A stretch of 64,000 nucleotides of DNA from Roseitalea sp. GTDB taxonomy: Bacteria; Pseudomonadota; Alphaproteobacteria; Rhizobiales; Rhizobiaceae. The notes under the pieces were generated by a model. That model searched no databases and had not been told where the DNA came from. It was given only the letters and a program-made list of their open reading frames with translations. Where the stretch lies: contig JAEPON010000001.1 in assembly GCA_017642895.1 (NCBI GenBank), positions 124,001-188,000 of the forward strand, read 5' to 3'. The position numbers and the translations under genes were made by a program. Of this stretch, positions 51,512 to 60,571 are shown one piece after another (position 1 is the stretch's first letter; each line of letters opens with the position of its first letter).

Positions 51512-52905
51512 TGGCGCCGCGCCATTCGCTGCGGCGGCGGCTCTTGGTCATGCTGCTGGTGCCGCTGTGCACGATCGGCGTCGTCGCGCTGTTCGATGCC
51601 TATCGCACCGCGCGCGAAACGGCCAACCAGGTGTTTGACCGGGTGCTGTCGGGCTCGGCGCTGGCCATTGCCGAACGGGTCGTGATCAATGATGACGACC
51701 AGCTTGACGTCGACATTCCCTATGTGGCGCTCGAGATGCTGACCTCGTCGGCGCAGGACCGCGTCTTCTATCGCATCGATCATGCCGATGGGGCGCTTGT
51801 CACCGGTTATCAGCGCCTGATCGTGCCCGATATCCACGCCGAGCCGGGCGTTCCGTTCACCTTTGCCGACGGCGCGTTTCGCGGCGAGCCGATCCGCATG
51901 GCGACCTATCGCGGTACGGCATCGACCGGCGAGCGGTCTGTCGCGTTCCGGGTGACCGTCGCCGAGACGACCAATGCGCGCCAGGCGCTGGCACAGCGCA
52001 TCCTCGTACGCACCGCGCTGCGACAGTTCCTCCTCATCTTCGCCGCCGCCATCATCGTCTGGGTGGCGGTGACGCGGTCGCTGCGTCCCCTCGGCCGCCT
52101 CGAACAGGCGATCGGCCGTCGCAGTCCCGAAGATTTGCGCCCCATCGAACACAATGTGCCGCAGGAAGTGGGCGGTCTGGTCGACCGCATCAACGGTTTC
52201 ATGGCCCGGCTCGACGGGGCGTTGAGCGCGCTGCGCCATTTCACCGGCAATGCGAGCCACCAATTGCGTACGCCGCTGGCGATCGTGCGCACGCAACTGG
52301 GCATTGCGGCTCAGGCGAAATCACTCGATGAGGCCCATCACGCGATCCATGATTGCGACCAGGCTGTCGCCGATGCGGAGCGCACGCTGGCGCAACTGCT
52401 GCTTCTGGCGCGGGTGGACGAAACGACCTCCAAGGCTGCCGCCAGCGGCGCGGTCGATCTGGATGTGGTGGCCCGAGCGACCGCCGAGAGCTTCGTCCTG
52501 CCCGCCGCGCGCGCCGGGTTCGATCTGGCCTATGAGGGCGGTGTGCCGGTGGGCTGTCGCGGCGATCCGGTGCTGCTGCGCGAGATGATCTCCAATCTGA
52601 TCGACAATGCGATCCGCCACGCAGAGGCCGGCGCCAGCATTGTCGTCGCCGTGCGCACCGAGGGCGATACGGCAGTCCTGTCGGTCGAGGATGATGGCTG
52701 CGGCATTCCCGCAGAACTGCGCGCCACGGTGATGGAACGCTACCGCACCACCGCGCCCCGGCAGGGCGATATCGGCGGGTTGGGCCTTGCCATCGTCAAC
52801 GAGATCGCCGCCCTTTTCGAGGGCAGCGTGCGCCTGGTTGCCGGCGCGCGCGAACGCGGCACGCGGGTTGAGGTGCGTCTGCGCGGGGCCGACATGCCGG
52901 CGTGA
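51511..52905 (+). CDS. TctE-type sensor histidine kinase
   Basis: 464 residues. Two membrane helices (about 11-29 and 171-188) flank a periplasmic domain of about 140 residues (TctE-like sensor). HisKA H250 in NASHQLRTPLA; HATPase_c with NLIDNAIRHAE (N box), DDGCGIP (G1) and GGLGLAIVNEIA (G2). Pairs with the response regulator upstream. Ligand likely a tricarboxylate, inferred from the adjacent operon. Confidence 0.9.
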   Translation: MAPRHSLRRRLLVMLLVPLCTIGVVALFDAYRTARETANQVFDRVLSGSALAIAERVVINDDDQLDVDIPYVALEMLTSSAQDRVFYRIDHADGALVTGYQRLIVPDIHAEPGVPFTFADGAFRGEPIRMATYRGTASTGERSVAFRVTVAETTNARQALAQRILVRTALRQFLLIFAAAIIVWVAVTRSLRPLGRLEQAIGRRSPEDLRPIEHNVPQEVGGLVDRINGFMARLDGALSALRHFTGNASHQLRTPLAIVRTQLGIAAQAKSLDEAHHAIHDCDQAVADAERTLAQLLLLARVDETTSKAAASGAVDLDVVARATAESFVLPAARAGFDLAYEGGVPVGCRGDPVLLREMISNLIDNAIRHAEAGASIVVAVRTEGDTAVLSVEDDGCGIPAELRATVMERYRTTAPRQGDIGGLGLAIVNEIAALFEGSVRLVAGARERGTRVEVRLRGADMPA

Positions 52906-52925
52906 CGGTTTTCAGAAGGACAAAG

Positions 52926-52947
52926 GGGCCGGCGCAGCGCGCCGGCC
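52926..52947. terminator. Bidirectional stem-loop between the kinase and SDR genes
   Basis: GGGCCGGCGC-AGC-GCGCCGGCCC, perfect 10-bp arms. On the minus strand it is followed by CTTTG. Lies between convergent genes. Confidence 0.65.
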
Positions 52948-52960
52948 CGCCGGATCTGCG

Positions 52961-53788
52961 TCAACGCCGCGGATCGGAAGAAAGCAACGGATACACACCG
53001 TCTGCCGGGCCATTGGAGAAACTCTGCAAAGTCTGCCCGCCATCGATCAACCAGGCCGCGCCGGAGATATGCGCGGCCGCCTTTGAGGCCAGGAACACGA
53101 CGACTTCCGCCACATCGACGGGTTGGCCGATGCGTCTTGTGGGAATGCGCTCGGCGAATGCGGCAACCGCGCTTTGCCTGTCGCCTTTGTCCAGGCCCGG
53201 GACGCCCAACGTGGTTTCGATCACGCCCGGGCAGACCGCGTTCACACGAATGCCATATGGTCCCAGATCCAGCGCGGCGGCCTTGGTCAGCCCGATGGCG
53301 CCATGCTTGGAGGTGACATAGGCCGCGCCACCCGACAGAACATCCCAGCCGCCCATCGATGATCCCATATTGACGATTGCGCCTGGCGTGTCGGCCTCGA
53401 TCATGGCGCGCGCGGCATGCTTCTGGGTCAGGAAAAGGCTGCGCAGATTGGTTGCAATGACATGGTCGAACTCATCATCGCCCAGTTCATGAACCGGTTT
53501 GACCGCACCGGCGATGCCGGCATTGTTGAACAGGCCATCAATGCGGCCCCAGCGCTCGACCGTTGCCGCCACAGCCTTTTGCGCGCCCTCGCTTTGGGAC
53601 AGGTCCGAGACGACACCGTCGATTGCGCCGATGCCGCCCAAAAGGTCGACGACCGCGTCCAGCCGTTCGCCGTTGACGTCGGCGAGCATCACCTGAGCGC
53701 CCCGTTCGGCAAAAAGTCTCGCTGTCGCCGAACCGATCGCACCGGCGGCGCCGGTCACCAATATCGATTGGCCTTCAAAATCGGTCAT
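52961..53788 (-). CDS. Short-chain dehydrogenase/reductase
   Basis: 275 residues. TGAAGAIGSATARLF cofactor motif, NNAG, SSMGG, YVTSKHGA (catalytic Tyr/Lys), RVNAVCPGVIETTL and C-terminal SGAAWLIDGGQTL. Overlaps the NAD-epimerase stop as ATGA. Divergent from the nucleoside operon, sharing its operator. Substrate unknown; sugar or sugar-lactone oxidation is plausible next to nucleoside hydrolases. Confidence 0.88.
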   Translation of the reverse strand: MTDFEGQSILVTGAAGAIGSATARLFAERGAQVMLADVNGERLDAVVDLLGGIGAIDGVVSDLSQSEGAQKAVAATVERWGRIDGLFNNAGIAGAVKPVHELGDDEFDHVIATNLRSLFLTQKHAARAMIEADTPGAIVNMGSSMGGWDVLSGGAAYVTSKHGAIGLTKAAALDLGPYGIRVNAVCPGVIETTLGVPGLDKGDRQSAVAAFAERIPTRRIGQPVDVAEVVVFLASKAAAHISGAAWLIDGGQTLQSFSNGPADGVYPLLSSDPRR

Positions 53789-54711
53789 GGGTTTTCCCCT
53801 GCGGGCGCTGTTTGCCCGGTTTCGGCGATGGGATAGTCGCGCCAAGACCTGCATGCCTTAAAGCCGAGCGTTGTTTCCGCCTTGCGGCAATCGATCATGC
53901 TCCGGTGGCCACTGAGCGGCTGGCGCAGCGGTGTGTCGGCCATGTGCCGGCTCACGAGCATCGTCGATGCAACGTCACAATAAGTGTCGGCGGCGGCCAC
54001 AAACAAACGTTCATGACCCTCAATGGGCGCCGCTGACGCAGCAAGAAACGCATCGGCGGCATCGTCGGCGTCAATATAGGCCCAAAGATCAAGCGCAGAC
54101 TCCGATGTCTTGCGTCGCGGGGCAACCTCGCGGGGAAAGCTGTCAGCGGTCTGTATCCAGGGAAGCCGCAGGCTGACCGCCGGCATTTTCGTGCGCCGGC
54201 ACCAGGCATCAATCATCTCCTCGCCAAGCCATTTCGACAGCGCATAAACGTCCTGGGGCGCGACCGGATGGGTTTCGTCGACCGGCAAAAAGGCGATCTC
54301 GACAGGCTGCGGGGCGAATGGCAGGCCAAGCACACTGAACGACGATGCGTAGACAATGCGGGGAATGTGATGGGCTTCGGCGGCGGCAACCGCATTGTAC
54401 ATCAGCGCCATGTTGGTCGTGAACACGGTCCGGGCGTCCACGCCGGTTGGCCGTGGAATGGCCGCGCAGTGAACCAGGCAGTCGACGGAGCTGATCGCGT
54501 CCAGTGACGCGCAATGGTCGGTCAGGTCAACAATGGCGGTATCGAAATCATCGGTTGGAAGGCCGGCCACGCGATCCATGCCGGTCACGTTCCAGCCGGC
54601 AGTCGCAAACCGCTGCGCCACGAAACGGCCCAACAGACCGGCCGCACCGGTGACAATGACGCTCTTCCTCTTGTCGGCAGACACTCCGGACCCGTTCGGC
54701 GAACCAATCAT
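53785..54711 (-). CDS. NAD-dependent epimerase/dehydratase-family protein
   Basis: 308 residues from ATG 54711 (GTG at 54714 is adjacent in frame). Extended SDR with VTGAAGLLGRFVAQ and YALSKWLGEE (YxxxK). VHCAAIPRPTG and VYASSFSVLG resemble uronate dehydrogenase-like and GDP-sugar epimerase-like proteins. Encoded divergent from the nucleoside ABC operon and with the SDR in one unit. A sugar-oxidising role on ribose liberated from nucleosides is inference. Confidence 0.8.
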   Translation of the reverse strand: MIGSPNGSGVSADKRKSVIVTGAAGLLGRFVAQRFATAGWNVTGMDRVAGLPTDDFDTAIVDLTDHCASLDAISSVDCLVHCAAIPRPTGVDARTVFTTNMALMYNAVAAAEAHHIPRIVYASSFSVLGLPFAPQPVEIAFLPVDETHPVAPQDVYALSKWLGEEMIDAWCRRTKMPAVSLRLPWIQTADSFPREVAPRRKTSESALDLWAYIDADDAADAFLAASAAPIEGHERLFVAAADTYCDVASTMLVSRHMADTPLRQPLSGHRSMIDCRKAETTLGFKACRSWRDYPIAETGQTAPAGENP

Positions 54712-54721
54712 CACAATGCGC

Positions 54722-54765
54722 TTGACAAAGCCTCCATCGTCCGTGAATTTAGTTCGTATACGAAC
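54722..54765. promoter_or_regulatory. MarR-type operator and promoter of the nucleoside operon
   Basis: GTTCGTATACGAAC (54752-54765) is a perfect 14-bp palindrome, the form used by MarR-family regulators. On the plus strand TTGACA (54722-54727) with 17 bases to GAATTT gives a possible promoter whose -10 abuts the palindrome. It lies in the gap between the divergent dehydrogenase and BMP genes; a MarR gene is at 62180 in the same operon. Confidence 0.6.
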
Positions 54766-54849
54766 AATAAATTCGCCCGTTCGTCAACGGATACCGATGG
54801 TTCAGCGCGGCAAAATTTCAATGCCGCGCGGCAATGTGGAGGCACTACC

Positions 54850-55869
54850 ATGCAAAAGAACAGACCATCCAGACTACGCACCGCGCTTGCCGGCATATCC
54901 ATGGCCGCGCTGGTTGCCGGCGCGCCCGCCGTCGCTCAGGCCGAGGATCTCAGCATTGCCGCCGTATCGGGTTACTTCGCCCAGGGTTTCGGCATTTCGA
55001 TCGTCAACGGCCTCGAGCGTGCCGAGCAAGAGCTGGGCGTCAATGTGCAGATCGTCGATACCGGCCAACGCGCGCTCGACTTTGAAGAGCAGTTCAACAA
55101 TCTGGCCCGCGGCGGTGATTTTGATGTGATCCTTGTGATGGGCTGGGAACTGGTGGATGCATTGATGACCACCGCTGAAGCCCATCCCGACCAGCGCTTT
55201 GTCTTTATCGACGGCGTTCTGGAAAGCGACAACATCACCTATATCGACTTCATTGAGGAAGAGGGCTCGTTTCTGGCCGGCGCTCTTTCGTCCATGCTGG
55301 TTGAGCAGGGTGTTGAGGGTTTCGACAACGGTTCGGAGGTCGGCTTTGTGGGCGGCCGTGACATCCCGGTCATCCGCAACTTCCTGATGGGGATGGAGCA
55401 GGGTGTCGATTCAGCGTCCGAAGATGTTGGCGTTTCCAGTGTCTTTGCCGGTTCATTTGACGATCCCGCCAAAGGCTCGGAGCTGGCCATGACCCTTTAC
55501 GGTCAGGGCATCGACATCATCTATCAGGCCGCCGGCCCCACCGGTGAGGGTGTTTTGCAGGCCGCGCGCGCGGCTGGCAAATATGCGATCGGCGTCGATA
55601 TCGACCAGTGCCCGTCGGCACCCGGTCACATCCTTGCCTCGATGCTCAAGCGGGCGGACATTGCGGTCTTCGACCTCATTCAGGGTGAAGTCGACGGCAG
55701 CGCGCCGATCGCGCCCGGAACCGTCGAGGTGGGCGTGGCATCAGGCGGTGTCGAACTCAAAATCTGCGAGGACATGATGGAGCGTATTCCGGCCGAGACC
55801 ATCGCGTCTCTGGAGGAAATGCGTGCCGGAATCGCCTCTGGCGATATCGATGTCGCGCTGAACCGCTGA
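54850..55869 (+). CDS. BMP-family nucleoside-type substrate-binding protein
   Basis: 339 residues from ATG 54850, with TGGAGG eight bases upstream. Sec signal peptide (about 1-31, SPase I type without a lipobox Cys), then periplasmic BMP domain: AVSGYFAQGFGISIVNGLE, VDTGQRALDFEEQFNNLAR, GSFLAGALSSMLVEQ, VFAGSFDDPAKGSELAM, YAIGVDIDQ. BMP proteins bind purine or pyrimidine nucleosides. First gene of the ABC-nucleoside operon. Confidence 0.93.
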   Translation: MQKNRPSRLRTALAGISMAALVAGAPAVAQAEDLSIAAVSGYFAQGFGISIVNGLERAEQELGVNVQIVDTGQRALDFEEQFNNLARGGDFDVILVMGWELVDALMTTAEAHPDQRFVFIDGVLESDNITYIDFIEEEGSFLAGALSSMLVEQGVEGFDNGSEVGFVGGRDIPVIRNFLMGMEQGVDSASEDVGVSSVFAGSFDDPAKGSELAMTLYGQGIDIIYQAAGPTGEGVLQAARAAGKYAIGVDIDQCPSAPGHILASMLKRADIAVFDLIQGEVDGSAPIAPGTVEVGVASGGVELKICEDMMERIPAETIASLEEMRAGIASGDIDVALNR

Positions 55870-55876
55870 ACCAGTA

Positions 55877-55953
55877 TTGGCCGGAAGCTCGTGGTGATCG
55901 TTCGACGACCAGGGCTCCCGATGGTATGTCCGATCATCAGGGCTTCCGGCCAA
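55877..55953 (+). promoter_or_regulatory. Large intercistronic stem-loop after the BMP gene
   Basis: TTGGCCGGAAGC (55877-55888) pairs with GCTTCCGGCCAA (55942-55953); inside, TGATCG (55895-55900) pairs with CGATCA (55931-55936). It covers an apparent ATG at 55926, which argues that the ATPase starts at 55974. Confidence 0.65.
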
Positions 55954-55973
55954 CGCCTTCGTTTGGTGCGCCG

Positions 55974-57518
55974 ATGACCAACGCCATCGAGATGCGTGGC
56001 GTTTCCAAGCGCTTCGGCCCGGTCATCGCCAATGATGATGTGTCCTTTGCCGTCAAGAAGGGCGAGATTCACGCCATTGTCGGTGAGAACGGTGCGGGCA
56101 AAACGACGCTGATGAACATTCTGTTCGGGCTCTATCATCCCGATACGGGCGAGATCATCATCAATGGCGAGAAGGTCGAGGTGGATTCACCGCGCCGAGC
56201 GATCAGTCTGGGGCTCGGCATGGTGCACCAGCATTTCAAGCTGGTTCCGTCCCTGACTGCTGCCGACAATGTGTTTCTGGGCATCGAGAAAACGCGAAAC
56301 GGGCTGATCGATCATGCCGCGCAGATTGCCCAGACGCGGGAGTTTTCCGAAAAGTTCGGGCTGAGCGTCGATCCCGAGGCGATCGTCGCCAACCTGTCGG
56401 TCGGGATCGAACAGCGTATCGAGATTCTCAAGGTGCTCGTGCGCGGCGCCGAGGTCGTAATTCTTGACGAGCCGACAGCCGTGCTGACGCCGCAGGAGAG
56501 CCGCGAGCTGTTCCGGACGCTACGCGGGTTCACCGATCAGGGCATGACGGTCATCTTCATTTCACACCATCTCAGCGAGGTGATGGCCGTGTCGGACACG
56601 GTGACCGTTCTGCGCGATGGCAAGGTTGTCGGAACAAGGCCGACCGCCGAGCTTGGCGAGGACGACCTCGTTCGGATGATGGTTGGGCGCAATGTCAGCT
56701 TTTCCAGACGAAAGCGCCCGCGCACGGACGGCGAACGCATATTGTCGCTCAAAAGCATCTGGGCCAGGGACAATCGCGGCCTGCCCGCATTGCAGGACGT
56801 CAGCTTTGACGTCCACGGCGGCGAGATCGTCGGCATTGTCGGTGTCGATGGCAACGGCCAGACCGAGCTTGCCGAAGTCATCTCCGGATTGCGCCACGTC
56901 AGCCATGGTGAGATCGTCCTGCACGGCCAAAAAATCCAGGATGGCGATCCAAGGCTGGTCCGCCATGCGGGCTTGGCCCATGTGCCCGCCGACCGACTGC
57001 ACCGCGGGGTCGACAAGGCCGATACCATATCGGGCAACATTCTGATGGGGCGGCAGGACGAGGCCCCGTGGTCGAGCAGGGGCGTTATCAACTGGCGTTA
57101 TGTTCGCGAGCGGACGGAAGAACTGATCAAGCGCTTCGACATCCGCGCCAATGGAAGCCGGACGCTGGTCAAAACGCTGTCCGGCGGCAACATGCAGAAG
57201 GTGGTGCTGGCCCGGGAGTTTTCCCGCGCAATGCCGTTCCTGCTCGTCGATCAGCCCACGCGCGGTGTCGATATCGGTGCGATGGAAGGAATTCACGACG
57301 AGATCATGCGGCAGCGCAACGAGGGCGCGGCCGTTCTGCTGATTTCGGTTCAACTCGATGAGATCATGACGCTGGCTGACCGGATTCTGGTGATGTTTGC
57401 CGGAACGATCGCCGGCGAAGTCGACGCCGACACAGCGACCGAAGACGAGATCGGAATGCTGATGGCCGGACGCAACCTGTCCGCCGCGGCGGCACCAACG
57501 GTCAACGAGGCGTCATGA
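55974..57518 (+). CDS. Nucleoside ABC transporter ATPase (tandem NBD)
   Basis: 514 residues, two ATPase domains in one chain, as in BmpDEFG/NupA-type importers. NBD1: GENGAGKTTLMNIL (Walker A), LSVGIEQRIEI signature, VVILDEPTAVLTP (Walker B). NBD2: GVDGNGQTELAEV (degenerate Walker A), LSGGNMQKVVLARE signature, FLLVDQPTRGVD (Walker B with Gln for Glu). ATG 55974 is preferred because 55926 lies inside the stem-loop. NBD2 catalytic residues differ from the canonical, as is usual for this family. Confidence 0.93.
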   Translation: MTNAIEMRGVSKRFGPVIANDDVSFAVKKGEIHAIVGENGAGKTTLMNILFGLYHPDTGEIIINGEKVEVDSPRRAISLGLGMVHQHFKLVPSLTAADNVFLGIEKTRNGLIDHAAQIAQTREFSEKFGLSVDPEAIVANLSVGIEQRIEILKVLVRGAEVVILDEPTAVLTPQESRELFRTLRGFTDQGMTVIFISHHLSEVMAVSDTVTVLRDGKVVGTRPTAELGEDDLVRMMVGRNVSFSRRKRPRTDGERILSLKSIWARDNRGLPALQDVSFDVHGGEIVGIVGVDGNGQTELAEVISGLRHVSHGEIVLHGQKIQDGDPRLVRHAGLAHVPADRLHRGVDKADTISGNILMGRQDEAPWSSRGVINWRYVRERTEELIKRFDIRANGSRTLVKTLSGGNMQKVVLAREFSRAMPFLLVDQPTRGVDIGAMEGIHDEIMRQRNEGAAVLLISVQLDEIMTLADRILVMFAGTIAGEVDADTATEDEIGMLMAGRNLSAAAAPTVNEAS

Positions 57519-58609
57519 GCGAGCAGTCGGAGACCCGGGAGCTGACGCCGGCAAAAGCGCCGGTGGCGATGCCGGAATGGCTGCATTCCCTTTTGGGGAC
57601 ATTGCTGGCGATTTCGATCGCGTTGCTGGGCGGTGCCGTGATCGCGATCATGGTCGGCGAAAGTCCGTTTCACGTCTTCATGACATTGTTGCGCGGTGCA
57701 TTTGGCGGCCCCGACCGGATCGCGGGATCGCTGCTCCAGTCCACGCCGATCATCATATCCGGTATCGCGGCCTGCATCGCTTTCCGCGGTGGGTTGTTCA
57801 ACATCGGCGTGGAGGGCCAGCTTTACATGGGCGGATTTGCGGCCGCCTGGGTTGGCTTCAGCTTCGTCCTGCCAGCCCCTCTTCATCTGACGCTCGGCAT
57901 TGCTGCGGCGATTGCCGCCGGCGCGTTGTGGATATTGATCCCCGCCTTTTTCCGCGCCCGCTATGGCACCAACGAAGTCGTCTCGACCATCCTGTCGAAC
58001 TATGTGGCCATTCTGCTCACCTCTTACTTCACGATCTTTGTCTTCAAGCGGCCCGGCGGATGGTCGGAGACGGCGCCGATTTCAACCACGGCCGAACTGC
58101 CGCAACTGTTTGAGTTCTCCCGGTTGAACTGGGGTCTTTTTATCGGCGTGGCGCTTGCCGTGGGGCTGCACATGTTCCTGACCCGCACCACGGCCGGCTA
58201 TTCGATGTGCGCCATGGGCTCCAACCCGAAATTTGCCGAATATGGTGGCGTGCCGATCCGGCGCAATGTGTTCCTGATCCTGTTGTGCTCGGGCGCCGTG
58301 GGCGGCCTGGCCGGCGGCGTCGAGACGCTTGGTGTGCATCACCGGTTCATGGAAGGCTTCGCGCCCGGTTTTGGATTTGACGGCGTCATCGCCGCTCTGC
58401 TGGCCAATGGCCATCCGATCCTGACGATCTTCACCGCGCTCTTTTTTGGCGCATTGCGGGCGGGCTCGCTTTTGATGGAAGTCGAAACAAACGCGTCGCG
58501 TGAGCTGATCACCGTCGTCCAGGCATTCATCATCCTGGCGGTATCGGCGCAATTGCTCGTTCGGCGCCGGCGCGACAGCCAGGCAGGGGAGCGCCGATGG
58601 AAGTATTAG
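57515..58609 (+). CDS. Nucleoside ABC transporter permease 1
   Basis: 364 residues, BPD-type branched permease with about nine helices. FRGGLFNIGVEGQLYMGGFAAAW; RYGTNEVVSTILSNYVA; MGSNPKFAEYGGVPI; FGFDGVIAALLANGHP. GLFNIGVEGQ is diagnostic for nucleoside and BMP systems. ATGA overlap with the ATPase gene; overlaps the next permease start by 13 bases. Confidence 0.92.
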   Translation: MSEQSETRELTPAKAPVAMPEWLHSLLGTLLAISIALLGGAVIAIMVGESPFHVFMTLLRGAFGGPDRIAGSLLQSTPIIISGIAACIAFRGGLFNIGVEGQLYMGGFAAAWVGFSFVLPAPLHLTLGIAAAIAAGALWILIPAFFRARYGTNEVVSTILSNYVAILLTSYFTIFVFKRPGGWSETAPISTTAELPQLFEFSRLNWGLFIGVALAVGLHMFLTRTTAGYSMCAMGSNPKFAEYGGVPIRRNVFLILLCSGAVGGLAGGVETLGVHHRFMEGFAPGFGFDGVIAALLANGHPILTIFTALFFGALRAGSLLMEVETNASRELITVVQAFIILAVSAQLLVRRRRDSQAGERRWKY

Positions 58610-59550
58610 GCGACATCTTCAACCTGGCGCTGATCGCGGCGACCTTGCGGACAACGGCACCCATATTGCTCGTCGCGCTTGGCGGCACATTCACGACCAA
58701 GGCGGGCATCTTCAACATCGGGCTTGAGGGGCAGATGCTGATCGCGGCCTTCTTTGCCGTCTTGGGCTCGATCTGGACATCGTCGGCCATTGGCGGCGTG
58801 CTGATCGGCATGATGGCGGCGATGATCTTTGCCGGCACCTTTTCGCTGCTCGTCGTCACACTCAGGGCCAACGAAGTGGTTGTGGGGCTTGCCCTGAACA
58901 TCCTGGCCGGCGGACTGACGATTTCGCTGACCAAGGCCATCTTCGGGACGCGCGGCTCGATCGTGAATCCCGATATTGTCGGCTTCGCGCCCGTCAACAT
59001 CCCGATCATCGACGATATCCCCGGGCTTGACCGGGTGCTCTCGGGTTATACACCCCTGGTCTATCTGGCGTTCATCCTGGTTTTTGTCGTCTGGATCATC
59101 TTCTACCGCACCCGGTTGGGGCTTCATATTCGCGTGACGGGCGAAAAGCCCGAGGCGGCCGAGGCATTGGGCATCAACCCGAACACGATGCAGCACATCG
59201 CCTCGTTGATGTGTGGAGCCCTTGCGGGCATCGCCGGCGCTCATCTGTCGCTCGGTTACATCACCATGTTCGCCGAAAACATGTCTGCCGGGCGCGGCTT
59301 CATGGCCGTGGCCGTTCTGATCTTTTCCAATGGCGATCCGGTCAAGGTGCTGCTCGGCTGCCTGCTTTTCGGGTTCTCCGATGCCATGGCATTGCGCCTG
59401 CAAACGTTCGGCTTCCCCTCATATCTGGTGCTGACCGTGCCCTACATCGTCACCCTGGCTGCGCTGTTCATGCTGACATACAGGCAACGGCCGAAGATCA
59501 TCCGCGAAACGCTCGAATCCATGTCGCTTGTCCGGCGGCAGGAACCATAA
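58597..59550 (+). CDS. Nucleoside ABC transporter permease 2
   Basis: 317 residues, partner permease: KAGIFNIGLEGQMLIAAFFAV; RANEVVVGLALNILAGGLT; VTGEKPEAAEALGINPNTMQ; MSAGRGFMAVAVLIFSNGDP. Together with permease 1, the tandem ATPase and the BMP protein it completes a nucleoside ABC importer. TTG-starting nucleoside hydrolase follows 10 bases later. Confidence 0.92.
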   Translation: MEVLGDIFNLALIAATLRTTAPILLVALGGTFTTKAGIFNIGLEGQMLIAAFFAVLGSIWTSSAIGGVLIGMMAAMIFAGTFSLLVVTLRANEVVVGLALNILAGGLTISLTKAIFGTRGSIVNPDIVGFAPVNIPIIDDIPGLDRVLSGYTPLVYLAFILVFVVWIIFYRTRLGLHIRVTGEKPEAAEALGINPNTMQHIASLMCGALAGIAGAHLSLGYITMFAENMSAGRGFMAVAVLIFSNGDPVKVLLGCLLFGFSDAMALRLQTFGFPSYLVLTVPYIVTLAALFMLTYRQRPKIIRETLESMSLVRRQEP

Positions 59551-59560
59551 AGAGGCACCT

Positions 59561-60565
59561 TTGAACCGCATCATTCTTGACGTCGATTCCGCTGGCGACG
59601 ACATCCTGGCGATCTTGTTTGCGCTCGGTCGGCCTGACCTCAAACTGGAGGGCGTCACGTCCGTGACAGGTGCCGCCGGCGACATAGAGCAGGTCACCAA
59701 TGTGGTTCTGAACACACTCAGCCTTGCAGGTCGTGACGATGTTCCGGTTGCCAAGGGCGCGTACCGGCCGATCGTCGGCAACTCAAAGCAGGACATGGAG
59801 GCGCCGGTTCATTTCGAAAAGCGGCTCCAGCAACGGTTTGGCGACCGTCTCAAAGGGTTCAACCCGCCCGCGCCAACGCCGTCGCGGCAAGCGATGGACG
59901 GACACGCGGTGGACTTCATTGTCGATACCGTTCGTGCTTCTCCCGGCGAGATCTCCGTCGTCGCGACAGGGCCACAGACCAATGTCGCCATGGCGTTGCG
60001 CTATGCGCCCGATCTTGCCGAGAAAGTGCGGCAGATCATCGTCCTGGGCGGTTGTTTTCAGACGCCTGGCAACATCACGCCGGTCAGCGAATACAATATC
60101 TGGGCCGATCCCGAGGCGGCGCGGGTGGTCCTGCGATCGGGTGCGCCGGTCATCCTGGTGCCGCTCGATGTCTGCGAAGACAATCGCGTCGCCACGTCCA
60201 TGCTCACCCGCGATGACCTGAACGATCTCGCACAGCTCTATCCCGGTGGAAAAGTTGCGGCCTATGTTCGGCAGACATTTCCCATCTATATCGATATATG
60301 GCGCGAGTTCTTCGGCCTTGTCGGCTTTCCGCTGGACGATGCCATTGCCATTGCCGCGGTGACCCATCCGCGGTTCTTTGAGATGAGCGAGCCGCTGTTC
60401 GTCGATGTTGCGCTGCATGAACGGCTCGTGCGCGGCCAGACCGTCGCCTTTCGCGGGAATCAGATTCTGTCGTTTGAGGGCCCGGCAACGACGCGCGTTT
60501 GCCACGGGCTCGATGGGGCTGCCTTCCTCAAACTGTTCAAGGGCGCCATTGGCGCGCTTGACTAG
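59561..60565 (+). CDS. Nucleoside hydrolase (IunH family), non-canonical metal motif
   Basis: 334 residues from TTG 59561, with AGAGG six bases upstream. The N-terminal calcium motif reads DVDSAGDDILAI (D7, D9, D13, D14), against the canonical DTDPGxDDAxA: the acidic residues are kept but Pro-Gly is replaced by Ser-Ala-Gly. Further IunH blocks: VVATGPQTNVAMAL, IIVLGGCFQTPGNITPVSEYNIWADPEAARVVL. It hydrolyses the N-glycosidic bond of nucleosides in the family. Six bases before a second hydrolase gene. Confidence 0.85.
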   Translation: MNRIILDVDSAGDDILAILFALGRPDLKLEGVTSVTGAAGDIEQVTNVVLNTLSLAGRDDVPVAKGAYRPIVGNSKQDMEAPVHFEKRLQQRFGDRLKGFNPPAPTPSRQAMDGHAVDFIVDTVRASPGEISVVATGPQTNVAMALRYAPDLAEKVRQIIVLGGCFQTPGNITPVSEYNIWADPEAARVVLRSGAPVILVPLDVCEDNRVATSMLTRDDLNDLAQLYPGGKVAAYVRQTFPIYIDIWREFFGLVGFPLDDAIAIAAVTHPRFFEMSEPLFVDVALHERLVRGQTVAFRGNQILSFEGPATTRVCHGLDGAAFLKLFKGAIGALD

Positions 60566-60571
60566 GAGACC

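Noticed and set aside
55926..55973. Alternative ATG start for the nucleoside ATPase
   Set aside because: Lies in the loop of a strong stem-loop, has no ribosome-binding site and adds 16 non-homologous residues before the usual ATPase start.
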